Below are positions 8,563 through 17,726 of a DNA stretch of 42,582 nt, piece after piece (positions within the stretch are counted from its first letter, which is position 1; the number at the start of each line of letters is the position of its first letter). The notes under the pieces were generated by a model that was given only the letters and a program-made list of their open reading frames with translations, ran no database searches and was not told the origin of the DNA. This DNA is from a virus: the IMG/VR virus record IMGVR_UViG_3300044642_000699, positions 1-42,582 of that record, one strand, 5' to 3'. The translations under genes and the position numbers were made by a program.

Positions 8563-11500
8563 GGTGTTACTTCCGTACCTAAAGCGTAAGCAACCTGGTT
8601 TTCGGTACCGTCAGGCGATGTGTATAGGAACGCTAGCCCCTGAGTGCCATTACGAGAAGTAGTCGGTCTGATTGCTTTAATTATTCCAAGAGGAGCGCCA
8701 TTTGACTTACTGTAGAGCATCTCACCTACAACAAAGTCATCGACAAGCATTGGAGGCGGTGCCGGATCTGATATTACAGTGCCAGCACCTGGAATTCTTC
8801 TAGGTCGAGAAGTGCTAGGTGCCTCTGCAAGTCCACTGTCAATTCTAGCCTGGCGCAGCTCTTCACCTAGAAGATTAGGTCTGTATGCGGTAAGAGGGGT
8901 GCCCTGAGACAGCATGATTTTTAGCTTGATAGCATTTATTCTTATCTTCCGGCCGTTAGCATCTGTAACAATAACATTGTCGCCGTAGTCGTACGAGTCC
9001 CTATCGTTGGGGTTAGAAGTAGTGTTCTCGACTAAATCAGTGACCTTGACTATAGAAGTTTGCCCAACGTTGTTGGTGTACTCTACAGTCATGCCTCGTT
9101 CAATAGTTCTTGTTCTATCTTTAGATGCATATCTAATAGATCTAACCTGAGGATCAGTTCCTCTGTAGATTCCGCGCATACGCTCAGACGCAGAAGTTAC
9201 GTAGCCGTTAAAAGCGCGCTCCATTTTTTTGCTGGCAGTAGGAAACTTTCGTCTAAATTCTGAACGAATAGCTTTTCTAGCGTTTGCATGAGACTTTTCG
9301 CCAAGTGGAATTCTTCCAAAGACACCGTATAGGGTTTGGTAGAACATGTCTTTAAGCTCTACATCTCGCTCTTCGCTTGTTGGGCCCGACTTAAATAGTT
9401 CATCAAATGCCTCCCATAGCGACGGGATAGCGCTGTTTTTAATTCTCTTGGTTTCTTTTTCTAGAACTGCGGCTCTACCTTGAGCAAGACGAACGGCGTT
9501 GTCACCAATTTCTTCCATTTTTTTGCGGTCACCAGTACCAGACCTAAACCATCTGGATCTTTTAAATAAGCTGTCAGATTTTTGATACCTAGTGTTACCG
9601 AATTTAAAGTTTTCCGGTAGGCCCCAATTTTTTCCTTTTCGATCTACCCTACCGAGCAGTCTGTCCAATAGCCCTTCGGGACCGTTTGCCTCGCTAAATA
9701 GTGCAGTTACCGAGTGCCTATCGTCTTTGTGCTGATACTCTACATAGTCTTCAGGGTTTGCAGGATTGTAGAACCTGAAGGAGTATACGATAGCCCTCTT
9801 ACCGGAGTTGCTGGCTCGGAGCTCAAAAATCTTTCCGCTCTTTGTATCTACTTGGCGGTGCAAAATTAGTGAGCCGTCAGGAGCAAATTTAGCGTTAGGG
9901 AACGCCTTAGCAAGAGCAGCTAACATCGCAAAAGGATCTTCTGCGTCTACAAGATTGCCATTTTCGTCAACGTATTTTGCAGGAGTGCCATCAGGATCTA
10001 GAAGAGGTGACAAGCTCATTCCTCGAGCTGCAGCCAACTCTTCGTCTGTTAGCGTAGGGAGATCAAAGTTAGAGCCGTCATCTAGTCGATCTTCAGGCGG
10101 GAAGTTGGCCGGGGCTAGACCATCTGGGGTCATGACAACAGTTAAACCGTCTTCAGGGGCCATCTCTCCAGGCTCTACAGTTTCAGGATCTACTCTCGGG
10201 GCCTCCGGGGCAGTTACTTCCGGAGTAGGTGCTTCGGGTCTAGAGGCCGGGGCTTGCGGACGCTTTATCTGTCCACGCCGTCCAGTTGCAATATTTAATT
10301 TGTCCCTCATGCTTACGGAAAGCTCTTCGATGCTTCCGTCAGAGTTCTGTACTCTAACCTTAGCTGGAACTCCGGTGGCAGCGTTTCCTAATTCAACATC
10401 TAGAATTGTTTTTTCTGATCCGTCTTCACCTAAAACAATATCTCCACGGTCAAGATCAAAAGGGACTTTTTGAGTCTTAGCGGTTTCTCTAAAAGATATT
10501 AAAGCTTCCTGCTTTTTAAGAACTGAATCTAGATCTGGAGTAGTGTCGCCGTCAAAAGCCACATCTGCCATTAAGTCTTTAACTACATCATCGGCCGGGT
10601 CGGAGTTAGCTATCTCTGAAGGAGTTAGCTGACCGACTTCGTCTGCCCAAGCGGCGACTTGATTTCCATTTTCATCGATCTTAGAGCCAGCACCGGTGTC
10701 AGCTAAAGTTCCGCTATTGAGTCTGGCAATTAAGTCTGCTCTTTTTAGTGCAGCACCTTTTGGTTTCCCATCTTTACCGCGTAAAAACCATTTACCATCT
10801 TTTTTAATTATTTGACGCCACACTGGGCCAAACGGTCCGGTGTAGCTGTCGAGGGATGGGTAGAACTGAGCTCTCTGATATTCATCTAAAACGGTGCCGT
10901 CTGGTAGCTCAGAGAAGTCTTTAGTGTTGCCGCGACCATAAGCTGTAGGCTTTTCTTTTCTTAGTAGTTGGCCTTTAGTAGCTTCCTGAGCCTTCTTTGC
11001 TAGCTCTGGATCTTGTTCAAAACTAGGGCTAGTATTTTTGTCAAACTCGTCTGGATCAACACCTGACTCACGGAGAAGTTTCTTTACTTCCTCTGGGTTT
11101 TCAGATTCGAAACCAGCTGGCAAATCTGCAACTGGAGACTTCTGTCTTCCATCCTGCTCGGCTTCGCGCTCTTCTGGAGTTAGATCACCCTGAGCTAGAC
11201 GACGATCTTCTTCTGTAATTTCTTGAGAACCAGAAAGCAAATCTTGTAGCGCTGGTAGTTTGGAATCTTCTAGAGTTCTTACTGGCTTACCGAACTTGTC
11301 TTTTCTAGCCGCTGGCGCACCCGCTTTAGATTTAGCGTTTGGAATAATTGCCTTGAACTGCTGCAAGTTTCTTGACTCTACTTGATAGACGCCAGCCTTT
11401 AGTCCAGACTCGGTGTCTTTTGAAATTAAGACTCGGGCCATTCCAGGACGACCGCCAGGTCCTACATAAACTCCACGCTCAGTAGCAACAACTAAGTTAC

Positions 11501-11660
11501 CGCTTCCGGTACGAAAGCGGAACAATACGTCCGCGCCCATCTCGATCCACTGACCTTCGTCGTCACGTGGCTGGATTCTCCAGAAGCCTTTGTTAGCTCC
11601 ATCGTTAAATCCGATACTAGAAATAATCGGTTCGAATTCAGGGTTTTTGCCGTCGAGCAT
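8550..11660 (-). CDS. large head-associated structural protein (zero-frame product)
   Basis: This 1036-residue protein starts at ATG 11660 and ends at the TAG just past the slippery A7 run. The N-terminal 110 residues (FWRIQPRDDEGQWIEMGADV, then GVYQVESRNL) form a domain I associate with actinophage head proteins. Several small barrel-like segments follow, including FDLDRGDIVLGEDG, IERGMTVEYTNNVGQ and the C-terminal VVGEMLYSKSNG. Between them lie Pro/Glu-rich linkers and a basic helical section with RSRWFRSGTGDRKKMEEIG. I cannot name a family. Length, position after the portal, and fusion to an effector-like tail suggest a minor head or MuF-like role. Confidence 0.75.
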   Translation of the reverse strand: MLDGKNPEFEPIISSIGFNDGANKGFWRIQPRDDEGQWIEMGADVLFRFRTGSGNLVVATERGVYVGPGGRPGMARVLISKDTESGLKAGVYQVESRNLQQFKAIIPNAKSKAGAPAARKDKFGKPVRTLEDSKLPALQDLLSGSQEITEEDRRLAQGDLTPEEREAEQDGRQKSPVADLPAGFESENPEEVKKLLRESGVDPDEFDKNTSPSFEQDPELAKKAQEATKGQLLRKEKPTAYGRGNTKDFSELPDGTVLDEYQRAQFYPSLDSYTGPFGPVWRQIIKKDGKWFLRGKDGKPKGAALKRADLIARLNSGTLADTGAGSKIDENGNQVAAWADEVGQLTPSEIANSDPADDVVKDLMADVAFDGDTTPDLDSVLKKQEALISFRETAKTQKVPFDLDRGDIVLGEDGSEKTILDVELGNAATGVPAKVRVQNSDGSIEELSVSMRDKLNIATGRRGQIKRPQAPASRPEAPTPEVTAPEAPRVDPETVEPGEMAPEDGLTVVMTPDGLAPANFPPEDRLDDGSNFDLPTLTDEELAAARGMSLSPLLDPDGTPAKYVDENGNLVDAEDPFAMLAALAKAFPNAKFAPDGSLILHRQVDTKSGKIFELRASNSGKRAIVYSFRFYNPANPEDYVEYQHKDDRHSVTALFSEANGPEGLLDRLLGRVDRKGKNWGLPENFKFGNTRYQKSDSLFKRSRWFRSGTGDRKKMEEIGDNAVRLAQGRAAVLEKETKRIKNSAIPSLWEAFDELFKSGPTSEERDVELKDMFYQTLYGVFGRIPLGEKSHANARKAIRSEFRRKFPTASKKMERAFNGYVTSASERMRGIYRGTDPQVRSIRYASKDRTRTIERGMTVEYTNNVGQTSIVKVTDLVENTTSNPNDRDSYDYGDNVIVTDANGRKIRINAIKLKIMLSQGTPLTAYRPNLLGEELRQARIDSGLAEAPSTSRPRRIPGAGTVISDPAPPPMLVDDFVVGEMLYSKSNGAPLGIIKAIRPTTSRNGTQGLAFLYTSPDGTENQVAYALGTEVTPKKV

Positions 11661-11717
11661 TAAGGGTCCTCTGCGAATAAAATTATAGAGCTAACTAAAA
11701 TTTTACCCTAATAATAT

Positions 11718-13022
11718 TTAGCTGACTTTAGGGTATTTTTCTGGTAAGGCTTTTATTTGAGCTAGAGTGCTATCAGATAGCGCTCCACTAGAAATAAGAG
11801 CACGGACTCTAGTTGCTGCATGCAAAGAATCTACTTGGTCTAGCTCGTCATTAAAGGCATTTGCTATTGCATCTCTAGAAGATTCGGACAGCTCGGAAGC
11901 ACCGGCAATCCATGTTGCAGCTGCCACTATGGAAGACTGCCTGCCTGGGTGGCCTTCAGCTGTCAACCCTGCGTACTCGGAGAAGTCATCTGAGACGTCT
12001 TCCACAGAGCCTGAAGTAGCGTACTCAGCGAAAGCGTGTAGCTCCCACAGGATGGCAGAGTATATTTCCTCGTCAGACAAGTCGCTGTACCTTTCAAGGG
12101 CACTTCGGGCTACTGAATAGGCAGCTTCTTTAGTAATATGACGAGCGGACCCAAACTGAGAGTTAAAGTCATCTACAAGCATGTTAATTGTGGCAGCTGA
12201 CGGTACGCAGTTAGGTACGCGCTTACCGTTCTTCTTTTTCATTCCAACCTGGACGTATCCGGACCAGCAAGGGTCATCTGCATCTTTTTTAAGGTTAGCT
12301 TCAGACTCGGCTGCCGCTATTAGCGATAGCTGTTTATATACTTTTGCCTTAATCCCACTGCCACCGTTTTTTACTTTAGTAGCGCACCTGTGGTGTCCAT
12401 CAACAAGATACATTCCAGAGTCATCTCTGTAAACTACTACTGGCTTTTCATAGTCAGCAGCTTCTTTGAAGTTTGAAGAATCGACGGTCTCTTGTGTTGG
12501 AGTTAGGTCATAGATATCTAGATACTCGTCTGAGTACTCGTCCTCTGTTTCGCTAATTGCAGACTTTAGTAGGTCTTGAATTAGCTTTGGCTCCTTAGAG
12601 AAATATTTTTCTACAGGCTCTTTGGATTCATCTTCCTCGCTAGGAGTAGAGGAACCAGGAGTTACAGATCCGTCTGGGAGCACAGCAAAACGACATAGGC
12701 CGCCTTCCTCTACCTCAGCAACAATAATCTGACATCCGTTAGGTGCTTGCCAGAAAACACAGTTGCCGCACTTAACGCCAATCTCTGCGTTTTCTGCATT
12801 CTCTTTAGCAGAAGTATAGCCAGCCCAAACGCCAGTGTTGTCGTCGTTAAATTTTCCATGCTTCTCTACAATCTCTAGTAGCGCATCGGCAAGGTCTTGC
12901 TCTTCTGGTACAAGCATTCCGGCTGCCTCTAGGGAAGCACGAATGTCTTTTTCTTTTAGGTTTTCTACAGGAGCGGCATGGCCACCTGCAGCTTTAAGAA
13001 CGCTTTGTAGATACTCAGACAT
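11718..13022 (-). CDS. ParB-like domain and Cys-cluster structural protein
   Basis: This 434-residue protein starts at ATG 13022, overlapping the stop of the Dps-like gene as TAATG. Near residue 85 it has a four-cysteine cluster (CGNCVFW, then GCQ and GLCRF), probably binding metal. A ParB/sulfiredoxin-like segment follows around residues 185-230, with the signature VDGHHRCA. Next is the phage motif DDPCWSGYVQVGMKKKNGKR ending in VPNCVP. The C-terminal third is acidic and helical. ParB-like folds can be nucleases or CTP-binding switches; here the domain sits in a head protein and its activity is unknown. Confidence 0.72.
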   Translation of the reverse strand: MSEYLQSVLKAAGGHAAPVENLKEKDIRASLEAAGMLVPEEQDLADALLEIVEKHGKFNDDNTGVWAGYTSAKENAENAEIGVKCGNCVFWQAPNGCQIIVAEVEEGGLCRFAVLPDGSVTPGSSTPSEEDESKEPVEKYFSKEPKLIQDLLKSAISETEDEYSDEYLDIYDLTPTQETVDSSNFKEAADYEKPVVVYRDDSGMYLVDGHHRCATKVKNGGSGIKAKVYKQLSLIAAAESEANLKKDADDPCWSGYVQVGMKKKNGKRVPNCVPSAATINMLVDDFNSQFGSARHITKEAAYSVARSALERYSDLSDEEIYSAILWELHAFAEYATSGSVEDVSDDFSEYAGLTAEGHPGRQSSIVAAATWIAGASELSESSRDAIANAFNDELDQVDSLHAATRVRALISSGALSDSTLAQIKALPEKYPKVS

Positions 13023-13477
13023 TAGCGAACTCCTAGGAAGGCCTTAATTTGCCAGTTCCACTTTTTGTGGGTGTCAATACGTCCCGCTAAAAAGTCCATA
13101 AGACCTTGCTCGCTGCAGGACTCTGCACAAACAAAAGCCTCCATCAAAGAATCAAGTACGCACTGGTTTACTCTTAGAGCGGACTCTAGTAGGAATCTAG
13201 AAGATGAACCATCTTGTCTAGCTTCTTGAATCTTTGACAGTTCGCAAAAGTCGGACAGTAAGTACGGAGCTGGGTAACCAATCTTAAGAATATTCTCTGC
13301 GATTGGGTCAACAGATGACTCTAGGTCCTCGTAAAGTTCGCCAAAGAACTCGTGGTACTCACCGAAGTCTGGGCCAAGTACGTTCCAGTGGTAGCCCTGC
13401 ATTATGAACTTTGCAGTAACTACTTCAGACAGTAGCTCTGCCAGTTTTTTAGCCATCTCTGTTTTGTCGTAATGCAT
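13022..13477 (-). CDS. Dps/ferritin-like protein in the head operon
   Basis: This 151-residue protein starts at ATG 13477, just behind the portal gene. It matches the Dps family through YHWNVLGPDFGEYHEFF and SSVDPIAENILKIG. Aligned by eye to E. coli Dps, ferroxidase ligands His51, His63, Asp78 and Glu82 are kept as His30, His42, Asp57 and Glu61, with the same spacing. The Asp67 equivalent is Gly46. Dps proteins form 12-subunit shells that oxidise iron and can coat DNA. The length is slightly short of typical Dps. Its place between portal and head genes is odd and suggests it is made late or even packaged. Confidence 0.8.
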   Translation of the reverse strand: MHYDKTEMAKKLAELLSEVVTAKFIMQGYHWNVLGPDFGEYHEFFGELYEDLESSVDPIAENILKIGYPAPYLLSDFCELSKIQEARQDGSSSRFLLESALRVNQCVLDSLMEAFVCAESCSEQGLMDFLAGRIDTHKKWNWQIKAFLGVR

Positions 13478-13480
13478 TTT

Positions 13481-15229
13481 CTATACCTCTGGTTCTGCTA
13501 GTGGTGCCGCGGGCTCGGCTGGTGGAGCTTCGGCAGCATCTGCTTCCGGCGTTGGAGAGACTGTATCTCCGCTAAGAATTTGGTCAATTTCGGGCGGAAT
13601 AGCTGCTCCGCTATTTTGCATAGCCTGATCTCTAATCTTTCCCATTATTTCTGGAGAAATACTAGCGAGCATAGACTCTGTAAGCTCAGGTGTGATCATT
13701 CCCTTTTGTAGTACAAGTCTTAGTGCAAACTCGGTTGGGTCTGGGGCATCGGACTCGGAGAATCCATGAGCTCTGCGCCATGTGTCATAGCTAACTGCCA
13801 TCTTTTCAAAACCAGAGTCAGCATCAGCTGCGCGGTCATTGCGGGTAGCAACTAGAGACGGGTCATACCAAACGCAAATGTTTTTTACTTGTTCTTCTGG
13901 GTAGCCGTTAGCAATTAGATATGGGCGCAAGTACATAACAGTAAGAGCGTCAACAATCAAAAGCATTAGAGGCTCGATGTGTGCCTTGTAGAGTGCTTCG
14001 TCAATCTGTAGAGCGTTAGAGTACTTAACGTTTGCTAGGCCAGTTACAACGTCCTTAGGAACGTCTAGACCCTGCATGATTCGCTCTAGTACGCGGTCGC
14101 TTCTTTCAGAAAGCGCTGGATCGAATGAACGCTCGAACTTGAACTGCTTAATCTTGTCACCAAGTTCTGCAGGACCACGAATAATCAGTGGAACAACAGC
14201 AGACGCTGAGTCCTCATCCTTAATCGGAGTAGTCATCGCGTCGATTAGCTGATCTTCGAAGTCGTCAGCGGACTCTTCCGGGTTGTACTGCTCGTTGTAG
14301 TTACCGTCTTCGTCGTATGGGTAGTCTGGGTCTGGAGACGCAGCTACTGAAAGACCGTCTGGCAAGTAAAGAGCACCAGCGTTCAAGCGTGAACGTGCAG
14401 TTGCACGGAAGGTGCGGTTTAGAAGTAGTAGCTCAGCGCAAAGATCTAGTAGACCGCGTAGTGAAGAGTCCGACTCTTGCGTGTAGCGAGGGTGTGCTCG
14501 CCAAATTCTTCCGACAAACGCAGAATTTGGAAGTTTAATTATGTCTTTATTATTGCGAGAAGACATCATGCTATTTCCATTACCGACGTCTCTACTCTGA
14601 TTAATTACGTAGTTGCCTTTAGAGTCAACCTGAAGCTCATCAACTGAACGAATGTCCCAGCTTTCTGGAAGACCCGATCCAAGTCTCTCTGGCATCTGAA
14701 CTAAGTAGCACTCACCAGTCACTTGAAGATTTAGTGCAGCGTCTTTCAAAAGACCTGCCTGACCACCGAATGCGGAATCTAGTCTTTCTAGTGCGCGTTG
14801 TGCAGCGGCAGCTAGTCTCTCATCCACTTTGTCTACAGAAAGAATTGGAGCTGGGGCTTCAGCTGGATTTTGGACTGCAGCTGCGTACAGACGAATACGA
14901 GAAACAACAGACGCAACTAGGTTGAAAGCATATTTAACTTCTCCGATAGCATCGTAGTATTCCCAGGCCTCTGTCTGCCAAGATGAAGATGCTGATTGTC
15001 TACGAGATTTAAACTGCTCTGCTTCACCTTTGTCATTTAGATTTACCTGAGCCGCGGCAGCAGTAAGAGGTCTAGGTGTGTTGAAGTTTTGTGCTTCGGC
15101 GTAGACGACTCCAAAAGAGTCTATAGAAACTCCAGGGGCAACTCTGGTTGCATTCTTTGGAGCAGTCGCGCGAGGAGCACCACTAGATGTTCTAGTTTGC
15201 TTCTGAGGCTCTTTCTTAAAAATACCCAA
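13481..15229 (-). CDS. portal protein
   Basis: This 582-residue protein begins MGIFKKEP and resembles actinophage portals. A wing/clip-like core (WQTEAWEYYDAIGEVKYAFN, LQVTGECYLV, IWRAHPRYTQESDSSLRG) is followed by the stem region (RVLERIMQGLDVPKDVV and YSNALQIDEALYKAHIEPL). The N-terminus is disordered and the C-terminus is rich in Pro, Ala and Glu. It would form the dodecameric ring at the DNA-packaging vertex, docking TerL. It lies three genes after TerL in the same direction, the usual order. Confidence 0.9.
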   Translation of the reverse strand: MGIFKKEPQKQTRTSSGAPRATAPKNATRVAPGVSIDSFGVVYAEAQNFNTPRPLTAAAAQVNLNDKGEAEQFKSRRQSASSSWQTEAWEYYDAIGEVKYAFNLVASVVSRIRLYAAAVQNPAEAPAPILSVDKVDERLAAAAQRALERLDSAFGGQAGLLKDAALNLQVTGECYLVQMPERLGSGLPESWDIRSVDELQVDSKGNYVINQSRDVGNGNSMMSSRNNKDIIKLPNSAFVGRIWRAHPRYTQESDSSLRGLLDLCAELLLLNRTFRATARSRLNAGALYLPDGLSVAASPDPDYPYDEDGNYNEQYNPEESADDFEDQLIDAMTTPIKDEDSASAVVPLIIRGPAELGDKIKQFKFERSFDPALSERSDRVLERIMQGLDVPKDVVTGLANVKYSNALQIDEALYKAHIEPLMLLIVDALTVMYLRPYLIANGYPEEQVKNICVWYDPSLVATRNDRAADADSGFEKMAVSYDTWRRAHGFSESDAPDPTEFALRLVLQKGMITPELTESMLASISPEIMGKIRDQAMQNSGAAIPPEIDQILSGDTVSPTPEADAAEAPPAEPAAPLAEPEV

Positions 15230-15243
15230 AGGGGCTCCCTGCC

Positions 15244-15546
15244 TTAACGCTCAGTCCAAGCGGATATAAGTCCAATTATTGTAGATATAGACAAGACTAA
15301 TGATACCACAATCGCGGCTTCAGGAGCGACTACCCAAAAAATAAAAACTAAAAGCGCTACCCAAAAACCTGTGCACCAGTTACATGTAAAAAGATATCCA
15401 ATTTGAGTACTAGGTGGAAATTTTTTCCAGATTGCATTTCTAAATGGTTCGGTAATTGTGTCCTGAGTCACGAGTCGAGTAATTCTAAATCCCGCGAGAG
15501 ACAAAATTACTAGTAAAAAGGGCTGATTTATTAAAATATCAATCAT
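15244..15546 (-). CDS. DUF1360-like small membrane protein
   Basis: This 100-residue protein starts at ATG 15546 immediately after the preceding stop. It has membrane-spanning segments at about residues 7-22, 50-71 and 73-95. LAGFRITRLVTQDTITEPFR and CNWCTGFWVALL match the pattern of the DUF1360 family, which is common in phage late operons. The function is unknown. The paired cysteines in the CNWCTG motif are conserved in that family as I remember it. Confidence 0.78.
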   Translation of the reverse strand: MIDILINQPFLLVILSLAGFRITRLVTQDTITEPFRNAIWKKFPPSTQIGYLFTCNWCTGFWVALLVFIFWVVAPEAAIVVSLVLSISTIIGLISAWTER

Positions 15547-15915
15547 TTAGAACCGATCTTTGCTTGAATTTAGAGTTTTATAGGGGTTCCAGCCTCTAAG
15601 TCTAGATCCGCACCCGCAAGCCGTATCTTTCTTAAAAACCAGCATTTTTCCGCTTTCCGTGGTAATTCTAGTGTCTTTTGAGGGATCTTTTGACACATCT
15701 GCCTCTGAATAGCGCTCTTGGAAGACAATTTGCGGGCCTTCCTGGCTATCTTTCGCAACCATTATTGCTTTTTCGGTCAGAATAACTCTAGTTATTTCTA
15801 AATATGCGGCCCCTGGAGTCGGATCGTACGAATTTAAAGTAGAAATATCTTCTGTAAAGCCAGCGGGAACAGCTATTAAGTGGCAAGGAAACCTATCTAG
15901 GACTATTTTATCCAT
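15547..15915 (-). CDS. hypothetical actinophage protein, CGCGSRLRGWNPY type
   Basis: This 122-residue protein starts at ATG 15915, two bases after the TerL stop. A beta-rich N-terminal half is followed by a cysteine-containing C-terminal motif, CGCGSRLRGWNPY. I recall this motif in small proteins between terminase and portal in other actinophages. It may bind metal. No function is known to me. Confidence 0.72.
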   Translation of the reverse strand: MDKIVLDRFPCHLIAVPAGFTEDISTLNSYDPTPGAAYLEITRVILTEKAIMVAKDSQEGPQIVFQERYSEADVSKDPSKDTRITTESGKMLVFKKDTACGCGSRLRGWNPYKTLNSSKDRF

Positions 15916-15918
15916 ATT

Positions 15919-17328
15919 CTATCTGACCCTAAATATTTTTGAGCTTCTAGAGGGCGATACTCCCGGTATTTTACGGTCGCTGAGGGATTTTGCTCTAATT
16001 TTTCCTCCACTAAATCCTGGTGGTGGTTTAATTAGCAAAGCAGTAAGTGCGTGAACTAGTGCATCGATACGGTCAGGAGATTTTCCTTCTCCAGGAATCC
16101 AAGAATACATTTGAGACTCTAAATCTTGGAGATATCCAACGTGATGAACGCGCTTTTGCTCGTAAGCAAGGACGATTGGCTCAGCGCGGAGCTGCTTACC
16201 GTGCTTTGAGTGGACTTCTAGAACTTTAATAGTCGGGTCGATTGAAAGAATTGCGTTTCTAACTAGGGCTCCACCTTGGTTTACTTCGGCTACAACTGGG
16301 CAGCCCCACTTGCGTGCCATCTCAACGACTTTACGTGCCCAAGTATCTGGGGATCCAAGGACAGACGCGTCTTCTAGCACCCAAGCTTCGCGCTTATATA
16401 GATCGTAATCTGCAGTAGATGCAACAACTACAATTCCACACTCATCGCGAGGGTTTTCAGCAACAGAAGGGTCCACTCCAATCACTCTTAGAGGAGTGGA
16501 GAATGGGTACATAGCATGTCTAGCTTCTTCAACCATCTCTTCGTTCCACATAGATCCTTCGAGGTCCTCTAGCATCTCTCCATAAAGCTCCTGGCGTGCA
16601 AGAGTTGTACCTTCGTAAACGCCGGTAATAGTGTCAAGATATGAGGCCGAAAGGTTTCCAGCGTTGTCCATGGTAGAACCCTTGGTAATAATTACGTTAC
16701 CTTTGTCAGTTCTGGACTCTTCAATAAGTTTGTATAGAAGCGGAACACGCTTGGGGGTGGTAGTCACGACCATCTGCGGGTTTGCACCAAGACGAGTACC
16801 AACTCGGAGGTTATCAAAGGCGGTCATACCTGCAGCGTCAGGGGTCTGCCTCCAAGCAGCAATCTCATCACCCCATGCGTGAGTGAACTGAGGACCACGC
16901 AAACCGTCAGGCTCATCCGCGGTAAATAGCGTGGCAGTGTTTCCGTTAGGCCAAGTTAGGCGACGCTTTGAAGGTTCGTAGAGAGGTCTCTCGGAGGGAG
17001 CGGATACGTTAATAATTCCCGACTCACCTTCAACAATAACGTCGCGTACGTCGGCTGCGGTACGGGCAACAAGTGCAAAACGTCGCTGTCCGGTGTTTGT
17101 GTACTTTGCCTGTTCGCGAACCCATTCTGCCGCTAGTCGGGTCTTACCAAAACCACGACCTGCCATAACAAGCCAGATGTTCCAATCAACTCCCGGCGGG
17201 GCTACCTGCTCCGGGCGAGCCCAGACAGTCCAATCCCATATAAGAGAATCTGGATCAATATCTGAGAGCGCCTCTAAACGCTCTTCTTCAGAAAGAAGAG
17301 CTAGCTGCTCCATAAGACTTTTACCCAT
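15919..17328 (-). CDS. terL: terminase large subunit
   Basis: This 469-residue protein starts at ATG 17328. The ATPase domain shows the Walker A loop GRGFGKT (57-63) and a Walker B-type HAWGDEIAAW with acidic residues 154-155. A linker with VVTTTPKR acts as motif III. The RNase H-like nuclease domain has the first Asp at 286 in GVDPSV, a candidate Glu348, and Asp419/Asp422 in SPDRIDALVHAL. It packages DNA through the portal and cuts concatemers. The length is normal for the family. Confidence 0.95.
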   Translation of the reverse strand: MGKSLMEQLALLSEEERLEALSDIDPDSLIWDWTVWARPEQVAPPGVDWNIWLVMAGRGFGKTRLAAEWVREQAKYTNTGQRRFALVARTAADVRDVIVEGESGIINVSAPSERPLYEPSKRRLTWPNGNTATLFTADEPDGLRGPQFTHAWGDEIAAWRQTPDAAGMTAFDNLRVGTRLGANPQMVVTTTPKRVPLLYKLIEESRTDKGNVIITKGSTMDNAGNLSASYLDTITGVYEGTTLARQELYGEMLEDLEGSMWNEEMVEEARHAMYPFSTPLRVIGVDPSVAENPRDECGIVVVASTADYDLYKREAWVLEDASVLGSPDTWARKVVEMARKWGCPVVAEVNQGGALVRNAILSIDPTIKVLEVHSKHGKQLRAEPIVLAYEQKRVHHVGYLQDLESQMYSWIPGEGKSPDRIDALVHALTALLIKPPPGFSGGKIRAKSLSDRKIPGVSPSRSSKIFRVR

Positions 17329-17347
17329 GTAGGTAGTTTACCCTACT

Positions 17348-17716
17348 TTAGTTGTTAACCTTTAGCTTTGTAAGCTCACGTCTTCTATCTTCAACCCATG
17401 ACCTAGACATAGAAGTCTTTTTAAAGTAAGTGTTGATCCACGAATGAATAGTATCCCTGTGACCTAGAGGGGTTGCATGTTTCCCGTAAACTAAAACTTC
17501 TTTTGTCTCGGGGTCTAGCAATAGCTCTCTAAAATAGAAAACTCGTGTCTGACCCTTAAGTACGTAAACCTCAACGTTAATGTCGGGAGCAACATCAAAA
17601 ACTGAAAGATACGCTGGCAACTCTTGCCCTGGGTAGTCATGAAAGCCAGTGTGGAAAGGAAGATCGACTTCTTCCGTTCTAATTAGCGGCGCTTTTTTGT
17701 GTGTGTAGTATCCCAT
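17348..17716 (-). CDS. hypothetical protein upstream of TerL
   Basis: This 122-residue protein starts at ATG 17716 behind AAGGAG. It begins MGYYTHKKAPLIRTEE, is rich in aromatic residues and strands, and ends in a basic helix (SWVEDRRRELTKLK). No family is recognised. It lies between an HTH protein and TerL in the late operon, so a packaging accessory role is possible but unproven. Confidence 0.7.
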   Translation of the reverse strand: MGYYTHKKAPLIRTEEVDLPFHTGFHDYPGQELPAYLSVFDVAPDINVEVYVLKGQTRVFYFRELLLDPETKEVLVYGKHATPLGHRDTIHSWINTYFKKTSMSRSWVEDRRRELTKLKVNN

Positions 17717-17726
17717 TTGTTGCTCC

